64,000 bases of DNA from Gilliamella apis (GCF_002142155.1 NZ_NASD01000007.1:56326-120325), one strand, 5' to 3'; counted from the stretch's first letter, positions 37,469-47,697 are shown. The notes: generated by a model not told the origin, from the letters alone. Numbers and translations are program-made.

Positions 37469-37771
37469 ATGTAAGGTTATTTGTTGATAGTTTAATAGAA
37501 TATATGAGCATAACAAAATAAGGTTATATATAATTAAATAAAAAAACTATTCGACTCTATAGTAGAAATATAACCGGTTCATAGTTGGGACTTACTTCTT
37601 TTAAATTGTGTAGTCGATACCAAACTTCTGATCTCAATAAGAGTAGATAAGACGATAAAATAGATAGGTATAAAGAAACAATAAAAAGATTGTCATTAGT
37701 CTATAATTTTAGAATTTTCTAATTTATAAATGATAATTCGAATTTGAATATTTTTCACTTTGGAATGAGTT

Positions 37772-37785
37772 TGGAGCGGAAAACG
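37772..37785 (+). repeat. left tRNA-Gly(GCC) 3'-end scar (att-like) of the restriction island
   Basis: TGGAGCGGAAAACG matches 13 of 14 bases of 46679-46692. Both are the reverse complement of the tRNA-Gly(GCC) 3' end (CGTTTCCCGCTCCA). About 70 bp to the left of each copy are also loosely alike, e.g. TTTTAGAA and ATTTGAAT in the same order. No tRNA cloverleaf follows. It lies 380 bp past the hsdR stop. Confidence 0.65.
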
Positions 37786-38166
37786 TAATCCATATTACCT
37801 CTACAATCTATTGAATAAGTTATATTTATTATTGATCAAGCTATCCTTTGGACTATATTCTGGACTAAATAGCTTTTAGTTACAATAATTTTATTTATAT
37901 ACTTAAATGGATTACAAAGAGTCGTAAATAATACTAAGTTATTTTATACAAAAAGAAAATATTTCAATAATATAATCTCCATAATTGGTACTAACAGCGT
38001 GGAGTCATAATAACTCAGTTACATTTATCTTCCGATTTTTCTGGAAGGTCATTACAATTTAGTGAAGGTCATATTTATCAATTAACTTAATTGAATGTCC
38101 TTCATATAATTTAACATATCAAGGTGTATATCAGTTGGAGTTATGTGTGGTTAAAACACTCACAAA

Positions 38167-41100
38167 TTATGCAGCCCATTTTTTATGATGAGCAGCAAAC
38201 TCTATAACAAGCTCAAAAACTTTATCGCACTTTTCCTTGAACTCAAGACGGTTATAGCTTTCTGGCAAATTTTGATCAAGTACTTCTTCAATGGCTGTTT
38301 TTACTTTTAATTGAGTTTGACCATCTTTCCACCAATCTTGTACTAAAACTCTAGGGTGACGTTCTAATAATTTTATAATCAGTTCTTTTGCTGCAAGTTT
38401 AACTTTTTGTTCTTCAGCTTTAGTTAGTTTATCTTTTTTGAGTAAATCATAAAGTTCAAGTTCATCTTCCGTTAAGCCTTCACTTATATGGCGCTCATCT
38501 TCTTGCTTCATACTTTCAGTAAATGCCATCAAATCATCATAATAATTTTCTGTAGAAGAGCCACCAGCATTATAACGATCGACAATTTGCTGTAATTTTT
38601 GTGCGAAATCTACTCGAGTATGATTAGCTTCCAACATTCGTCGTAATTTATCTTCAATAAATGTTTTTAGCTCTGCAATCTCAATATGTTTATATTGAGT
38701 CTCAGCAAATTCTTCTTTAAGTTTTTCGACATTAAGCTTACTGAGATCCCACACTCGGTTCTTTTGCACTATCTTGTATTCGGCTTGGTGTTCCCTAACA
38801 GCAAATTTCTCACCGTTATCAACAACCATGCTTTCATCTAATAGTTCTGCAATTTTTTCATTAACATCATCAATATCAGCTTGGTTAATATGTGTGTCCA
38901 CAATCCCACGTAAATATTGGATAATAGCAATTAAAGGGCGTTGCTCTTGATCTAATACTTCAGGTTTACTAGCTTCATAAAGTGAAGAGATAGTATTGTC
39001 ATATACATAAAAAGTTTTTCGCCATTCATCTTTACTTAACAAGATATCGGCATATTGTTTAAATAGAGTAATATTCTTGAAAGTATTTTCTGTGTTAATA
39101 ATGCTATAAAGATCAATATCGCAGGTTTTACACCAAGTAGCTGCTTGTAAAATTGCACTATCTAATAAGCTAAAAAGTACTGATTTCTCTTGTACAGGAG
39201 GTTCTGTATCATCCCCTCCTAAGGCATAATCGCGTAACGCTTTTTTCATATTACGGAATACATTATAGTAATCGACGATTTCGCCATTACGTTTTTCGAT
39301 TAATTCCCCGTTATAGCCTCTAATACGATAAGCAGCTACGCGATTTGCCCGTGCAATAGTTTGCATGAGCGTATGATCTTTCATTGGCTTATCTAAATAT
39401 AATGTTGATAAAGTTGGTGCATCGAAACCAGTGAGCCACATAGCACAGACAAATACTAACTGCAAAGGATGTTCAGGGTCTTTAAAATTATATTCAATAT
39501 CATGCCCATGCTCATCAATCTGCTCTAAGCGTTTAATATGCGGTTTAATATCCAGCTTTGCTTTTTCAAAGCGTTCTATATCAGCATTTGGATCGCTAAT
39601 AACAACAGCCATTTCAACCCGCTTCATGTAGTCGATAATTTTTTTGAAACGAGCTTTTTCAATCTCATTGGCTGTAGTTTTAACTAAACCACGTAATCGC
39701 TTTATTTCTGCTTTCCAATGAGATTGAACTTTATTGTATATTTTGACAGCAGTGAACTTATCCAGTGTGACAACCATTCCTTTACCAAGATAGCCACGAC
39801 GAGGAAAATGGTAGACAATATCTTGAGCTAGTGTTTCTAGACGGTCATCTCGAACAATTATCTGTATTTCTTTAGCATATGTTTTTTCTAATTTTTCTTG
39901 CTGGGCGTCATCAAGTTTTTCTTCTTCTAATAATGTATAAAAATCCTCGCTGAGATCATCATTTTGAATAAGCATTTCTGGAACACGTTTTTCATAGTAA
40001 AGGGGCACTGTTGCACCGTCTTCCATAGCTTGCTTAAAGTTATATTCTGATACATAGTCACCAAACCATTCACTAGTTTTCCGTTTCTTACCTAGTAGAG
40101 GAGTACCTGTAAAAGCAATAAAATGTGCACCTTTTAATCCCCTACGCATATTTTCAGCGAGGTCTTTATACTGAGTACGATGTGCCTCATCAACAATAAC
40201 TATAATTTCTCGCTGTTCTTTGACGGGATCAAATAAATGAGGATAAGTTTTACCCTTAGTAAAACGGAATTTTTGAATGAGGGTAAACATCACTTTTTTA
40301 TTTTGACCAAGAAACTTACGCATTTCTTCTGCATTGGCAGGCTGAGCAGCGTCTTTCTCATTTACTGTACCCGTATTTAAGAAATTACGATAAATTTGCC
40401 CATCTAAATCTTGTCGATCAGTTACTACTACAAAGCTAAAATTACCCGTTACTTTCCTTAAAATCTTACGTACATAAAATATCATGGAAAAGCTTTTACC
40501 TGAGCCTTGAGTATGCCAAAAAACTCCTAGCTTACCGTCTAGTTCATCACGTTTTAAAAAGCGATTAAATGCTTGATTAACCCCCATAAACTGATGATTT
40601 TGAGCAATAATTTTTAGATTATCTTTATGAAAAAGAATAAAGTTTTCTATATAGTCTAAAAGACGGTTGGGGTTACATAAACCATCGATAACACGTTCTA
40701 GGCTAGTACCTGCTTCAGCAATATCCTTACGATTAATAGTTTCTTTTTCATCATCTACACGTAACCAATTAAAGAAATGTTCCCAACCAGCAGTAAAACT
40801 GCCTATTTTGGTTTCAACTGCATTAGAAAGTAGGCAAAAGACATTATAATTAAACAATTGGGGAATATCGTGTTTATAGCTAGTTAAATTATCCTCATAT
40901 GCTGAGCGAAGCTTGATATTAGAGTTTTTTAGTTCGATAAATACTAAGGGTAACCCATTAATATATAAGATAATATCAGGACGACGATAAGCAGCAAAAG
41001 GAACTTGTACAGTTGATTTAATCCATAATTGAGTGACTGCTAGGTAACTATTGTTTTCTTTCTGATTATAGTCAATAAGTTTAACAAACTCTTGTTGTTT

Positions 41101-41454
41101 TATACCTTTACTGTCTTCATATATGACCGGTACGCCGTTACGAATAAAATTATCGAGTTCTTTATTAGCTATAACTGGGCTCATCATATTACGATGATCA
41201 ATGATTTTAGATAGTACCTGAGCCTCAATTACATCGATAGGAATTGTAGGATTTAAGGTAAGGCATGCCATACGTAAACGATCAATAAGTACTACATCAC
41301 GTTTATCAGAACGATTAGAACCATCATTTAATGTTTCAGGGTTAGGTGTAAAGCAATTTAATATATCAAAGCCATAAAGGTGTTGTAGGCTTTGCAATAA
41401 TGCTTGTTCTATATCGTCTTCACTGATGAAGTTTTTTACTTTACCTTTTACCAT
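38167..41454 (-). CDS. hsdR: type I restriction enzyme, HsdR motor/nuclease subunit
   Basis: 1095 residues. The N-terminal nuclease of the PD-(D/E)xK type has PDIILY at 158 and FIELK at 172-176. The SF2 translocase has Walker A TQGSGKS (315-321), DEAH box VDEAHRTQYK (about 421), FTGTPLLGKK and the late motif QTIARANRVAAYR. A helical C-terminus (about 880-1095) should bind the methylase core. It translocates and cuts unmethylated DNA with HsdM and HsdS. Last gene of an hsdM-hsdS-hsdR operon; it starts 18 bp after hsdS. All catalytic motifs seem intact. Confidence 0.95.
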   Translation of the reverse strand: MVKGKVKNFISEDDIEQALLQSLQHLYGFDILNCFTPNPETLNDGSNRSDKRDVVLIDRLRMACLTLNPTIPIDVIEAQVLSKIIDHRNMMSPVIANKELDNFIRNGVPVIYEDSKGIKQQEFVKLIDYNQKENNSYLAVTQLWIKSTVQVPFAAYRRPDIILYINGLPLVFIELKNSNIKLRSAYEDNLTSYKHDIPQLFNYNVFCLLSNAVETKIGSFTAGWEHFFNWLRVDDEKETINRKDIAEAGTSLERVIDGLCNPNRLLDYIENFILFHKDNLKIIAQNHQFMGVNQAFNRFLKRDELDGKLGVFWHTQGSGKSFSMIFYVRKILRKVTGNFSFVVVTDRQDLDGQIYRNFLNTGTVNEKDAAQPANAEEMRKFLGQNKKVMFTLIQKFRFTKGKTYPHLFDPVKEQREIIVIVDEAHRTQYKDLAENMRRGLKGAHFIAFTGTPLLGKKRKTSEWFGDYVSEYNFKQAMEDGATVPLYYEKRVPEMLIQNDDLSEDFYTLLEEEKLDDAQQEKLEKTYAKEIQIIVRDDRLETLAQDIVYHFPRRGYLGKGMVVTLDKFTAVKIYNKVQSHWKAEIKRLRGLVKTTANEIEKARFKKIIDYMKRVEMAVVISDPNADIERFEKAKLDIKPHIKRLEQIDEHGHDIEYNFKDPEHPLQLVFVCAMWLTGFDAPTLSTLYLDKPMKDHTLMQTIARANRVAAYRIRGYNGELIEKRNGEIVDYYNVFRNMKKALRDYALGGDDTEPPVQEKSVLFSLLDSAILQAATWCKTCDIDLYSIINTENTFKNITLFKQYADILLSKDEWRKTFYVYDNTISSLYEASKPEVLDQEQRPLIAIIQYLRGIVDTHINQADIDDVNEKIAELLDESMVVDNGEKFAVREHQAEYKIVQKNRVWDLSKLNVEKLKEEFAETQYKHIEIAELKTFIEDKLRRMLEANHTRVDFAQKLQQIVDRYNAGGSSTENYYDDLMAFTESMKQEDERHISEGLTEDELELYDLLKKDKLTKAEEQKVKLAAKELIIKLLERHPRVLVQDWWKDGQTQLKVKTAIEEVLDQNLPESYNRLEFKEKCDKVFELVIEFAAHHKKWAA

Positions 41455-41472
41455 AAGTAGTTCCTTTTTTAT

Positions 41473-42765
41473 CTAATCTACTTTACCTTCTTCTTGCTGC
41501 ATACTAGGAGGAAATGCGATATCTAAATTTTCTACTGAAAGTTTTCCTGAGATTAGACGTGGGAGTAACATATTTTTATATTCTCTCAAAATCTTATTTT
41601 GTTTCATTATAATCTTTATTTCTTGAAATAGTGGATCAACTATTGATGTATATTTTTTAATAATAAACTCATTAGCAATTAATACTTCAAATCGTTTAAT
41701 TAAATCTTGGCTCAAGTTTTGTTGAGCCGCACCATGAGAGTATTGTATAAGATGGGGTTGTGCATACTTAATTAAATAATAATTATAATGATATGTAAAA
41801 TAATCCAATTTTGGTAAGAAGGCACAACAAGCCTGATTAGTTGCTGCAGGTTCAGCTAAAATTGATATATCTGGCATTGCGCAATACATTGCAATCACAA
41901 TAGTATTTATTGGGAAAATTTTCGCAGATGATGACTCTAATCCAGATAAGGTTATTTTTTCTTCACTTTCAAATGCGAATATGCTTTTTAACTCTCCTGT
42001 TTTAAGCCAGTTTATTTTTCCATTATAATTTCTTATATCTTTTCTAGAGGGTGTTCCCCCTGAAGCAGTATCGAAAATATTACCCAAGGATTTGACAGAC
42101 CAACCTTTTGGAATACCTTTTTCAAATTTGATATCTTGATATCCTGGAAAACGAAAATGTACAAACCATTCACGATAAATTTCTTCAGCCATTTTTTCTA
42201 ATAATGCAATACGTTTATTATTATTTTCAATAAGATCGTCATATGTAGACAAAATTGCAGCAATTTTGCGTTGATAAGAAATATGGGGGAAATAATAATT
42301 AAATTTTTTTAAATCACTAAGAGCCATCCTTACTTGATTTGCACTACCTTTTGCTCTTCCTTCAATATATCCCTTAAATAGTATTGTTTTTGTCAGATAA
42401 AAAAAGTATCTGGAATTAATTTTATTAGTATCTTTATTTCTGAGGCACACAGCATTTTGGTTTAAAAAAGAACCGTCAAAGTCTTTAGGAATTCTCGATG
42501 TGCGTCCAACAACTGACCCTTGTTGTGTTGGATGAGACCCTACTGTTGCAATGACAACATCTCCTTCAAATAATTTATGCTTTTGGTATTTTTCATATTT
42601 AGACCATGGCAAATAGCTATCATCTTTTTTTCTTTCAACGCCACTATTCACTAGGTTCGTAACTTTAACAACATGAATACCTTCTAGGGAATATTCATTT
42701 TCATTCCATGTGCCACCATTAATAAATTCAAAACACTGTTCTAAAAATAGTTTTGTTTCATTCAT
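41473..42765 (-). CDS. hsdS: type I restriction enzyme, HsdS specificity subunit
   Basis: 430 residues with the expected two target-recognition domains (about 1-160 and 215-370). Each is followed by a conserved helical spacer: RKIAAILSTYDDLIENNNKR then LLEKMAEEIYREWFVHFRFP in the centre, and REYKNMLLPRLISGKLSVEN at the end. The recognised DNA sequence is set by the two variable domains and cannot be read by eye. It overlaps the end of hsdM by eight bases, so the two are translationally coupled. No frameshift or inverted hsdS copies were seen, so no phase variation is evident here. Confidence 0.93.
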   Translation of the reverse strand: MNETKLFLEQCFEFINGGTWNENEYSLEGIHVVKVTNLVNSGVERKKDDSYLPWSKYEKYQKHKLFEGDVVIATVGSHPTQQGSVVGRTSRIPKDFDGSFLNQNAVCLRNKDTNKINSRYFFYLTKTILFKGYIEGRAKGSANQVRMALSDLKKFNYYFPHISYQRKIAAILSTYDDLIENNNKRIALLEKMAEEIYREWFVHFRFPGYQDIKFEKGIPKGWSVKSLGNIFDTASGGTPSRKDIRNYNGKINWLKTGELKSIFAFESEEKITLSGLESSSAKIFPINTIVIAMYCAMPDISILAEPAATNQACCAFLPKLDYFTYHYNYYLIKYAQPHLIQYSHGAAQQNLSQDLIKRFEVLIANEFIIKKYTSIVDPLFQEIKIIMKQNKILREYKNMLLPRLISGKLSVENLDIAFPPSMQQEEGKVD

Positions 42766-44851
42766 CGCAGAGAGCCTTAATATTTTTTGAAATGATTATT
42801 TCAAGAGTCTGGGCGGCGGCAGTCAATTGTTCTAATTCATCTTGTGTTTCAAGAAGCATTGAGATAAATTCTTCTTCAGTTTTCCCATCCTCTTCAATTA
42901 CTACCCCCACATATCGTCCAGGGTTAAGTGAATAATCCTGTTCTTTAACTTCATCAGGTGTAGCTAACTTACAAAGTCCAATAACATCTGTATATTCTGC
43001 ATTTGGAAAACGTTCATGTAACCAGTTAATATGCTTAAAAAAGCTTTCTGCATTTTTTAAAGCTTGGTGTAGTTGTTCTAATGCTTCTTTTAATTGCTTA
43101 GTTTTTCGGTCGGTTGTAGTACGTTTACCTTCAGCATGAGCTATATCTTGTTGTGTTTTCTCATGTTGACGTACATTTTTATCTAGTTGCTTTAAACTAT
43201 TATGTAATAATTTAAAGAACGGCTGGAAAGTATTTGATAGTTCTTGTTGTGCTTGATTTACTTTATCAATATATTTGTTATCAGTAAGCTTTCCTTTTAT
43301 ATGGGATTGGTAATTTTGATATTCTTTCTGTAATTGAGCTATTTCTTGCCAGTTTTCAACTAATTCATCTACAGTATCTTTACCTATTTGTTCTCCTAAT
43401 ACTTCAAGTAGCTTTTCACTGATAGGAACAATTTGTTGTTCACTTATTAGCAGTAGCTGCATTCCTTTACCAAAATAACTGTCTATTAAACGAATAAATG
43501 CTGTACGATTACCTTTATGTAACTTACTAATAATGGCAATATTATGAATCTGTTCTTCGCTAAATTCACGGTGGGCACGATCAATTTGAGTAAAGATATT
43601 ACGTGCATCGATAAATAGAATACGGCTATCTTGTTTAGCTTTATCAAAAAACCATAATGTTGCTGGTAAGGTTACCGTATAGAACATATTGGACGGTAAA
43701 GTAAGCATCCCGTAAATTAAATTATTTTCAATTAAGGTTTGTCTTATATCAGCTTCCGAGTGACGTGCATCACTAGTGGAGTTAGCCATAACTAATGCTG
43801 CACGTCCTTTATCTTTTAATGAGGTGGCAAATAGGTTAATCCATAAGTAATTGGCATTGGGTACAGTTTCTTTACCTTCTTCACTTTTTTTAGGTTTGGT
43901 TTTATTACGTGGGATACCATAAGTATTAAAACGTTCATCTTTCTCTACAGTAGCAATTGGCACATCGTCAACATTAAATGGAGGATTAGCCATCACAAAG
44001 TCAAATTTTCCGAAGCTATTAAATGGATCTTCCGCATAGCTATTAGCTTGGCGAATATCACCACGTAATCCATTAACTGCAAGGTTCATTTTAGCTAATT
44101 TTACAGTATCTAAAGTCTTTTCTTGACCATAAACAAATAATTGATCTTGCTCATAGCTTTGCCCTAAAGCTATAAGTTCGCGGCGATGATCATCAATAAA
44201 ATGCTGTGATTGAACAAACATACCACCTGAGCCACAAGCTGGATCGTATACTGTACCTTTATAGGGCTCGATTATTTCAACCATTAATCTAACCACTGAG
44301 GTAGGTGTGAAGAATTCGCCACCACCTTGGCCTTCTGCTAAGGCAAAGTTACCTAAAAAGTACTCATAGATTTTGCCTAAAACATCACCACTTGCATCAC
44401 GAGGAATATTAGAAAATGCCTTTAATAGTTGCGAAGGTAATGTTTTATCGGTTCGGGCAAGAGGAAAATACTCGTCTTTAGGTAATACCCCATCCAATTC
44501 AGGCTTATAACGCTCAATATCTTGCATTGCTTCTTTGATTTTTTTAGCAACATTTTCTTCATCGGGAAGATTTAGCAAATAGTCATAACGAGCGTGATCG
44601 GGTAGATAAAAACCACATTTTTCAATAGCAACATCACTGATTGGTTTTTCTCGGCGAGTACCTTTTAGCTTGTTATACTCATCAAGAATGGCTTTTTCAG
44701 CTACTGCATATTTGTTATCAGCAAATTTCAAGAATATAAGCCCTAAAACTGGTGTGGCGTATTCACTAGATTTAAGGTCGCTGTTTGCTCGTAGATTGTC
44801 GGCAGCAGCCCATAGATCGTCTTCTAATTGTTTTAGTTGTTCCGCGTTCAT
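42758..44851 (-). CDS. hsdM: type I restriction enzyme, HsdM adenine methyltransferase subunit
   Basis: 697 residues. An N-terminal helical domain (about 1-150) is followed by the gamma-class N6-adenine methyltransferase with the AdoMet motif YDPACGSGGMF (about 202-212) and catalytic NPPF (289-292). HsdM proteins are often near 500 residues; the extra 170-200 residues here (about 490-660) are Lys/Gln/Glu-rich helices, probably a coiled coil, before an ending with SLNPGRYVGV. That motif normally closes HsdM, so the helices look inserted, not fused at the end. First gene of the operon. Confidence 0.94.
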   Translation of the reverse strand: MNAEQLKQLEDDLWAAADNLRANSDLKSSEYATPVLGLIFLKFADNKYAVAEKAILDEYNKLKGTRREKPISDVAIEKCGFYLPDHARYDYLLNLPDEENVAKKIKEAMQDIERYKPELDGVLPKDEYFPLARTDKTLPSQLLKAFSNIPRDASGDVLGKIYEYFLGNFALAEGQGGGEFFTPTSVVRLMVEIIEPYKGTVYDPACGSGGMFVQSQHFIDDHRRELIALGQSYEQDQLFVYGQEKTLDTVKLAKMNLAVNGLRGDIRQANSYAEDPFNSFGKFDFVMANPPFNVDDVPIATVEKDERFNTYGIPRNKTKPKKSEEGKETVPNANYLWINLFATSLKDKGRAALVMANSTSDARHSEADIRQTLIENNLIYGMLTLPSNMFYTVTLPATLWFFDKAKQDSRILFIDARNIFTQIDRAHREFSEEQIHNIAIISKLHKGNRTAFIRLIDSYFGKGMQLLLISEQQIVPISEKLLEVLGEQIGKDTVDELVENWQEIAQLQKEYQNYQSHIKGKLTDNKYIDKVNQAQQELSNTFQPFFKLLHNSLKQLDKNVRQHEKTQQDIAHAEGKRTTTDRKTKQLKEALEQLHQALKNAESFFKHINWLHERFPNAEYTDVIGLCKLATPDEVKEQDYSLNPGRYVGVVIEEDGKTEEEFISMLLETQDELEQLTAAAQTLEIIISKNIKALCDE

Positions 44852-45047
44852 TTAGATCTCTAATTTCTGTAAAATTATAATTGAAAATATTGTACAGTAA
44901 AAAAATAATAATCCTATATTCAATATTTAGTTATCGTCGAAAGATTTTTAATGTAAATATTTTAGAAAACATATGGAATTATATTTTAATTATTATGGTT
45001 ATTTTTGAGGGATTAATTCGACTTCTGGCTAAGATAAACCAAAATTC

Positions 45048-46322
45048 TTAGTAAACTACTTTAAATTGTTCTTCTTTCTCCCACGCATCCAATAAATCCG
45101 CCCACTCCTGCATCATCGTTCTACGCTGCTCAATATACAGCGCATGATTATAAGTACGTCGGATCTCTTCACAACTAAAATGATACAACTGTGTATTAAT
45201 CAAATCATCATCATAGCCCAAGTCCTTAAAGGCCGCAAAAAGCATCTTTCTAATCCCATGACTGGTTAAACGACCACTAATCCCTAAACGCTTCAATGCC
45301 ATATTCAATGTATTTTCACTAATTGTTTGCTGGGGATCGAGACGATGACACAAAAGATACTTTTGACCAGGAAAAGCACACTCACACAACTTCTTCACAA
45401 TACTTAATGCTTGGGAAGATAAAGGAACAACATAAGCAGGATAAATAAGACGACTCCTATCTGAATTCTCCAATACCTTACGACCTCTAAACACATCAAC
45501 ATGCCAAACCGACAGCTTGAAATCAAAATGTTGCACCTGTGCAAAGCGCAAATGCGCTAACCTAACCCCCGTCAACAATAGTAAGCGAATCGCTAATCTA
45601 GTTTGCAAATTACCTCTATAACGGGCAAGACAAGATAATAACTCATGGATTTCCTCCAGAGATAAGAAAGGATTCACCATCCGCTTGCCATAACAAGGTA
45701 ATGCTAATTCATTCAAATAACTGGCTGGATTCAACTCTAACTCACCCAATGCCACCGCATAAGCAAACATCTCTTTAAGCCAAGTCCGCACCTTCTTAGC
45801 CACAGCAAATGTACCTCGCTGTTCAATACGCTGCTGAATTGCCCACACATCTTCACGAGAAATATCTCTTAATGTTCGATCACCCAAAAACGGTAAAATA
45901 TCCCTTTTCAATGAACGTTCAATCTGGATAGCTGTTACTTGACCACCTACATGTTTCTTTTCCCGAGAAAACACTGAATCTAGTCGTTTCAACTTGAATG
46001 CCAACCAAGATCGAACAAACACACGAAATAGCCGACTGTCAGCAGCCGGTGAATTAGTTTGTTGGCGATAAACTCGAGGGTCAATCCCTTTCCCAAGCAG
46101 CTCATTCGAGTCTCGACACAAAGCTCTTGCTTCCTCCAGACTCACCTCAGGAAACACCCCTAACGAGATCCGGTACTGCTTCTTTTGCCAAGAAAAACGG
46201 AAATGCCAACTTCGTCGACCGTTACAAGCGACAAATAATGATAAGCCGTTCCCATCACAAAGCGTATAAGGTTTATTATCAGGTCTTGCAAAATGCACAA
46301 CTTTATCCACTAATGGCATCAT
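45048..46322 (-). CDS. tyrosine-recombinase integrase (DUF4102/P4-type) of the island
   Basis: 424 residues. An N-terminal arm-binding domain (about 1-85, CDGNGLSLFVACNGRRSWHF), a core-binding domain (about 100-200) and a catalytic domain with Arg in LLLTGVRLAH (254), HGIR box in LTSHGIRKMLF, LYHFS, and nucleophile Tyr in RRTYNHALY, ending RRTMMQEWADLLDAWE. P4-type integrases insert at tRNA 3' ends. Its location 360 bp inside the right tRNA-Gly scar is as expected for the island end nearest the tRNA. The Glu usual four residues after the first Arg is replaced (RLAHLR). It is followed by hsdM on the same strand. Confidence 0.9.
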   Translation of the reverse strand: MMPLVDKVVHFARPDNKPYTLCDGNGLSLFVACNGRRSWHFRFSWQKKQYRISLGVFPEVSLEEARALCRDSNELLGKGIDPRVYRQQTNSPAADSRLFRVFVRSWLAFKLKRLDSVFSREKKHVGGQVTAIQIERSLKRDILPFLGDRTLRDISREDVWAIQQRIEQRGTFAVAKKVRTWLKEMFAYAVALGELELNPASYLNELALPCYGKRMVNPFLSLEEIHELLSCLARYRGNLQTRLAIRLLLLTGVRLAHLRFAQVQHFDFKLSVWHVDVFRGRKVLENSDRSRLIYPAYVVPLSSQALSIVKKLCECAFPGQKYLLCHRLDPQQTISENTLNMALKRLGISGRLTSHGIRKMLFAAFKDLGYDDDLINTQLYHFSCEEIRRTYNHALYIEQRRTMMQEWADLLDAWEKEEQFKVVY

Positions 46323-46678
46323 TGCTCCTTGTTAGCAACTGACAAAGAAAAATATATATCTACAATAATATTGATGGATAAAAAAGCAAATTAAGAAATA
46401 CATAATTTTAAACCTGTCAAATTCGATAGGTTTAAAAATCAGGCCATAAATAGCACAAAAAACGATGTACTACCTAAATCCAGATGTACTGATTTTTGGA
46501 CTAAATAATTAGTGGTTATAAAAGGTAATAAGGAAGGGGTTTAAAAATAAATCAATTAATATCAATTAATTAAGTAATAATTCAAACAAAAAACAACCGA
46601 ATTCGAGTCGTATTTTAGAACTTTATTTACGTGATTAACTATTTGAATTTAAATGAATTTATTTATTTTTGAAGAATT

Positions 46679-46692
46679 TGGAGCGGGAAACG
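46679..46692 (+). repeat. right tRNA-Gly(GCC) 3'-end scar (att-like) of the restriction island
   Basis: TGGAGCGGGAAACG is exactly the reverse complement of the 14 terminal bases, CCA included, of tRNA-Gly(GCC). The match ends there: the next bases (TTCTC) do not continue the T-arm, so this is a scar and not a whole tRNA. It is in the 46323-46989 gap, whose only other recognised content is the tandem repeat at 46767-46830. The integrase start is 357 bp to its left. Confidence 0.7.
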
Positions 46693-46766
46693 TTCTCTTG
46701 TTTTTAGTGCTAACTCGTTGAAATCTCATGAGTTAAAAAATACTACCTAGTAAGAATGTACCTTTT

Positions 46767-46830
46767 AATGTACCACTTCTTACTAGATACCCATTTTAAA
46801 TGTACCACTTCTTACTAGATACCCATTTTA
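46767..46830. repeat. 32-bp tandem duplication
   Basis: Two head-to-tail copies, 46767-46798 and 46799-46830, identical in all 32 positions (TGTACCACTTCTTACTAGAT core). Just before, CTAGTAAGAA with TGTACC (46748-46763) carries part of the unit in inverted form. It lies between the tRNA-Gly scar and the T6SS operon end. Confidence 0.85.
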
Positions 46831-46989
46831 ATAGTGGTATGGCGGTTAATCAACACAAATCACCTAAAAAGCACAAAAGAAAAAGATATAAAAAGAAAAA
46901 AGTATAAGAGGAATAAAAAAGGGAAGGGTATTAAATTAAGAGAAGCCATTTCTAACGAAATAGCAACTATCTGGAAAAGGTGCAAATTA

Positions 46990-47697
46990 TTAATCTTCTA
47001 TTTTGTAAAGACCCTCTTTATATTCTTCCGTTGTTTTAATGTATTCATCGTATACACTACTTTCTGAACGCAGATAGCTTTCCATTTGGAAAAGAACCTT
47101 ACCTGTTTCGCCATCAATTAACAAACCATCCAGTTTATTCGTTGAGTTTTTCTGGAAAGCGTAAACGACATAAACAGGTTTGTGGGTATTTGTAGTATCT
47201 ATATAACGCTGCATCACCAGTATTTGACGTGGGTCGTATAAGTTTATGCCATAATTATCTTTTAATAACTCGGCAAGTGCCTCTATTGAAAAAGGGTATG
47301 GTTGGTCATTATCAATTTCTTTAATAATTTCTTGTTTATCATTAAAATAAATCCATTTTTTAACGCCGTTACCATAAAATCTTACACCTGTTATTGTTAT
47401 TTCACCTTTTTTATTATAACCACTTGAATAAACATAAGCGGAGTTTACAGGTCTCATCTCAACGGTATACCCATCACTTTCTTTAATCTGTCTAACCTGT
47501 GTTCCATTGGAAATCGTAAAATTCCATTCACTACCATTTCTATTTTTTTCAAATTTATTAATATCAAAAAAATGGTTTATCTCTTGCTTGTTCATTTGGG
47601 ATCCCTTTGACGGTATTGGAGCACTGTTTACGTAGCTGACCGATAAACATGCATAAGTAGTGCAACATAAAATGATTGTTAGTAGTTTCTTAAACAT
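46990..47697 (-). CDS. secreted protein, probable immunity partner of the metalloprotease effector
   Basis: About 235 residues from ATG 47697. A signal peptide (MFKKLLTIILCCTTYACLSV, cleavage near NSAP) sends it to the periplasm. The mature part is beta-rich with EMRPVNSAYVYSSGYNKKGE and a C-terminal GKVLFQMESYL segment; no family was recognised. The start overlaps the effector stop by eight bases, the classic effector-immunity arrangement, and periplasmic export fits protection against an effector injected by neighbours. The assignment rests on position. The last gene of the vgrG operon. Confidence 0.55.
   Translation of the reverse strand: MFKKLLTIILCCTTYACLSVSYVNSAPIPSKGSQMNKQEINHFFDINKFEKNRNGSEWNFTISNGTQVRQIKESDGYTVEMRPVNSAYVYSSGYNKKGEITITGVRFYGNGVKKWIYFNDKQEIIKEIDNDQPYPFSIEALAELLKDNYGINLYDPRQILVMQRYIDTTNTHKPVYVVYAFQKNSTNKLDGLLIDGETGKVLFQMESYLRSESSVYDEYIKTTEEYKEGLYKIED

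Noticed and set aside
41473..42765. Phase-variable hsdS locus
   Set aside because: Only one hsdS gene, no inverted or silent copies and no simple repeats within it.
42753..42935. 60-codon plus-strand frame across the hsdM/hsdS junction
   Set aside because: Antisense to the well-conserved hsdM C-terminus.
46679..46760. Possible intact tRNA-Gly gene
   Set aside because: Only the last 14 bases match; no T-arm, anticodon arm or acceptor partner follows.
46767..46830. 32-bp repeats as a mini CRISPR
   Set aside because: The copies are directly adjacent with no spacer, and no cas genes are near.
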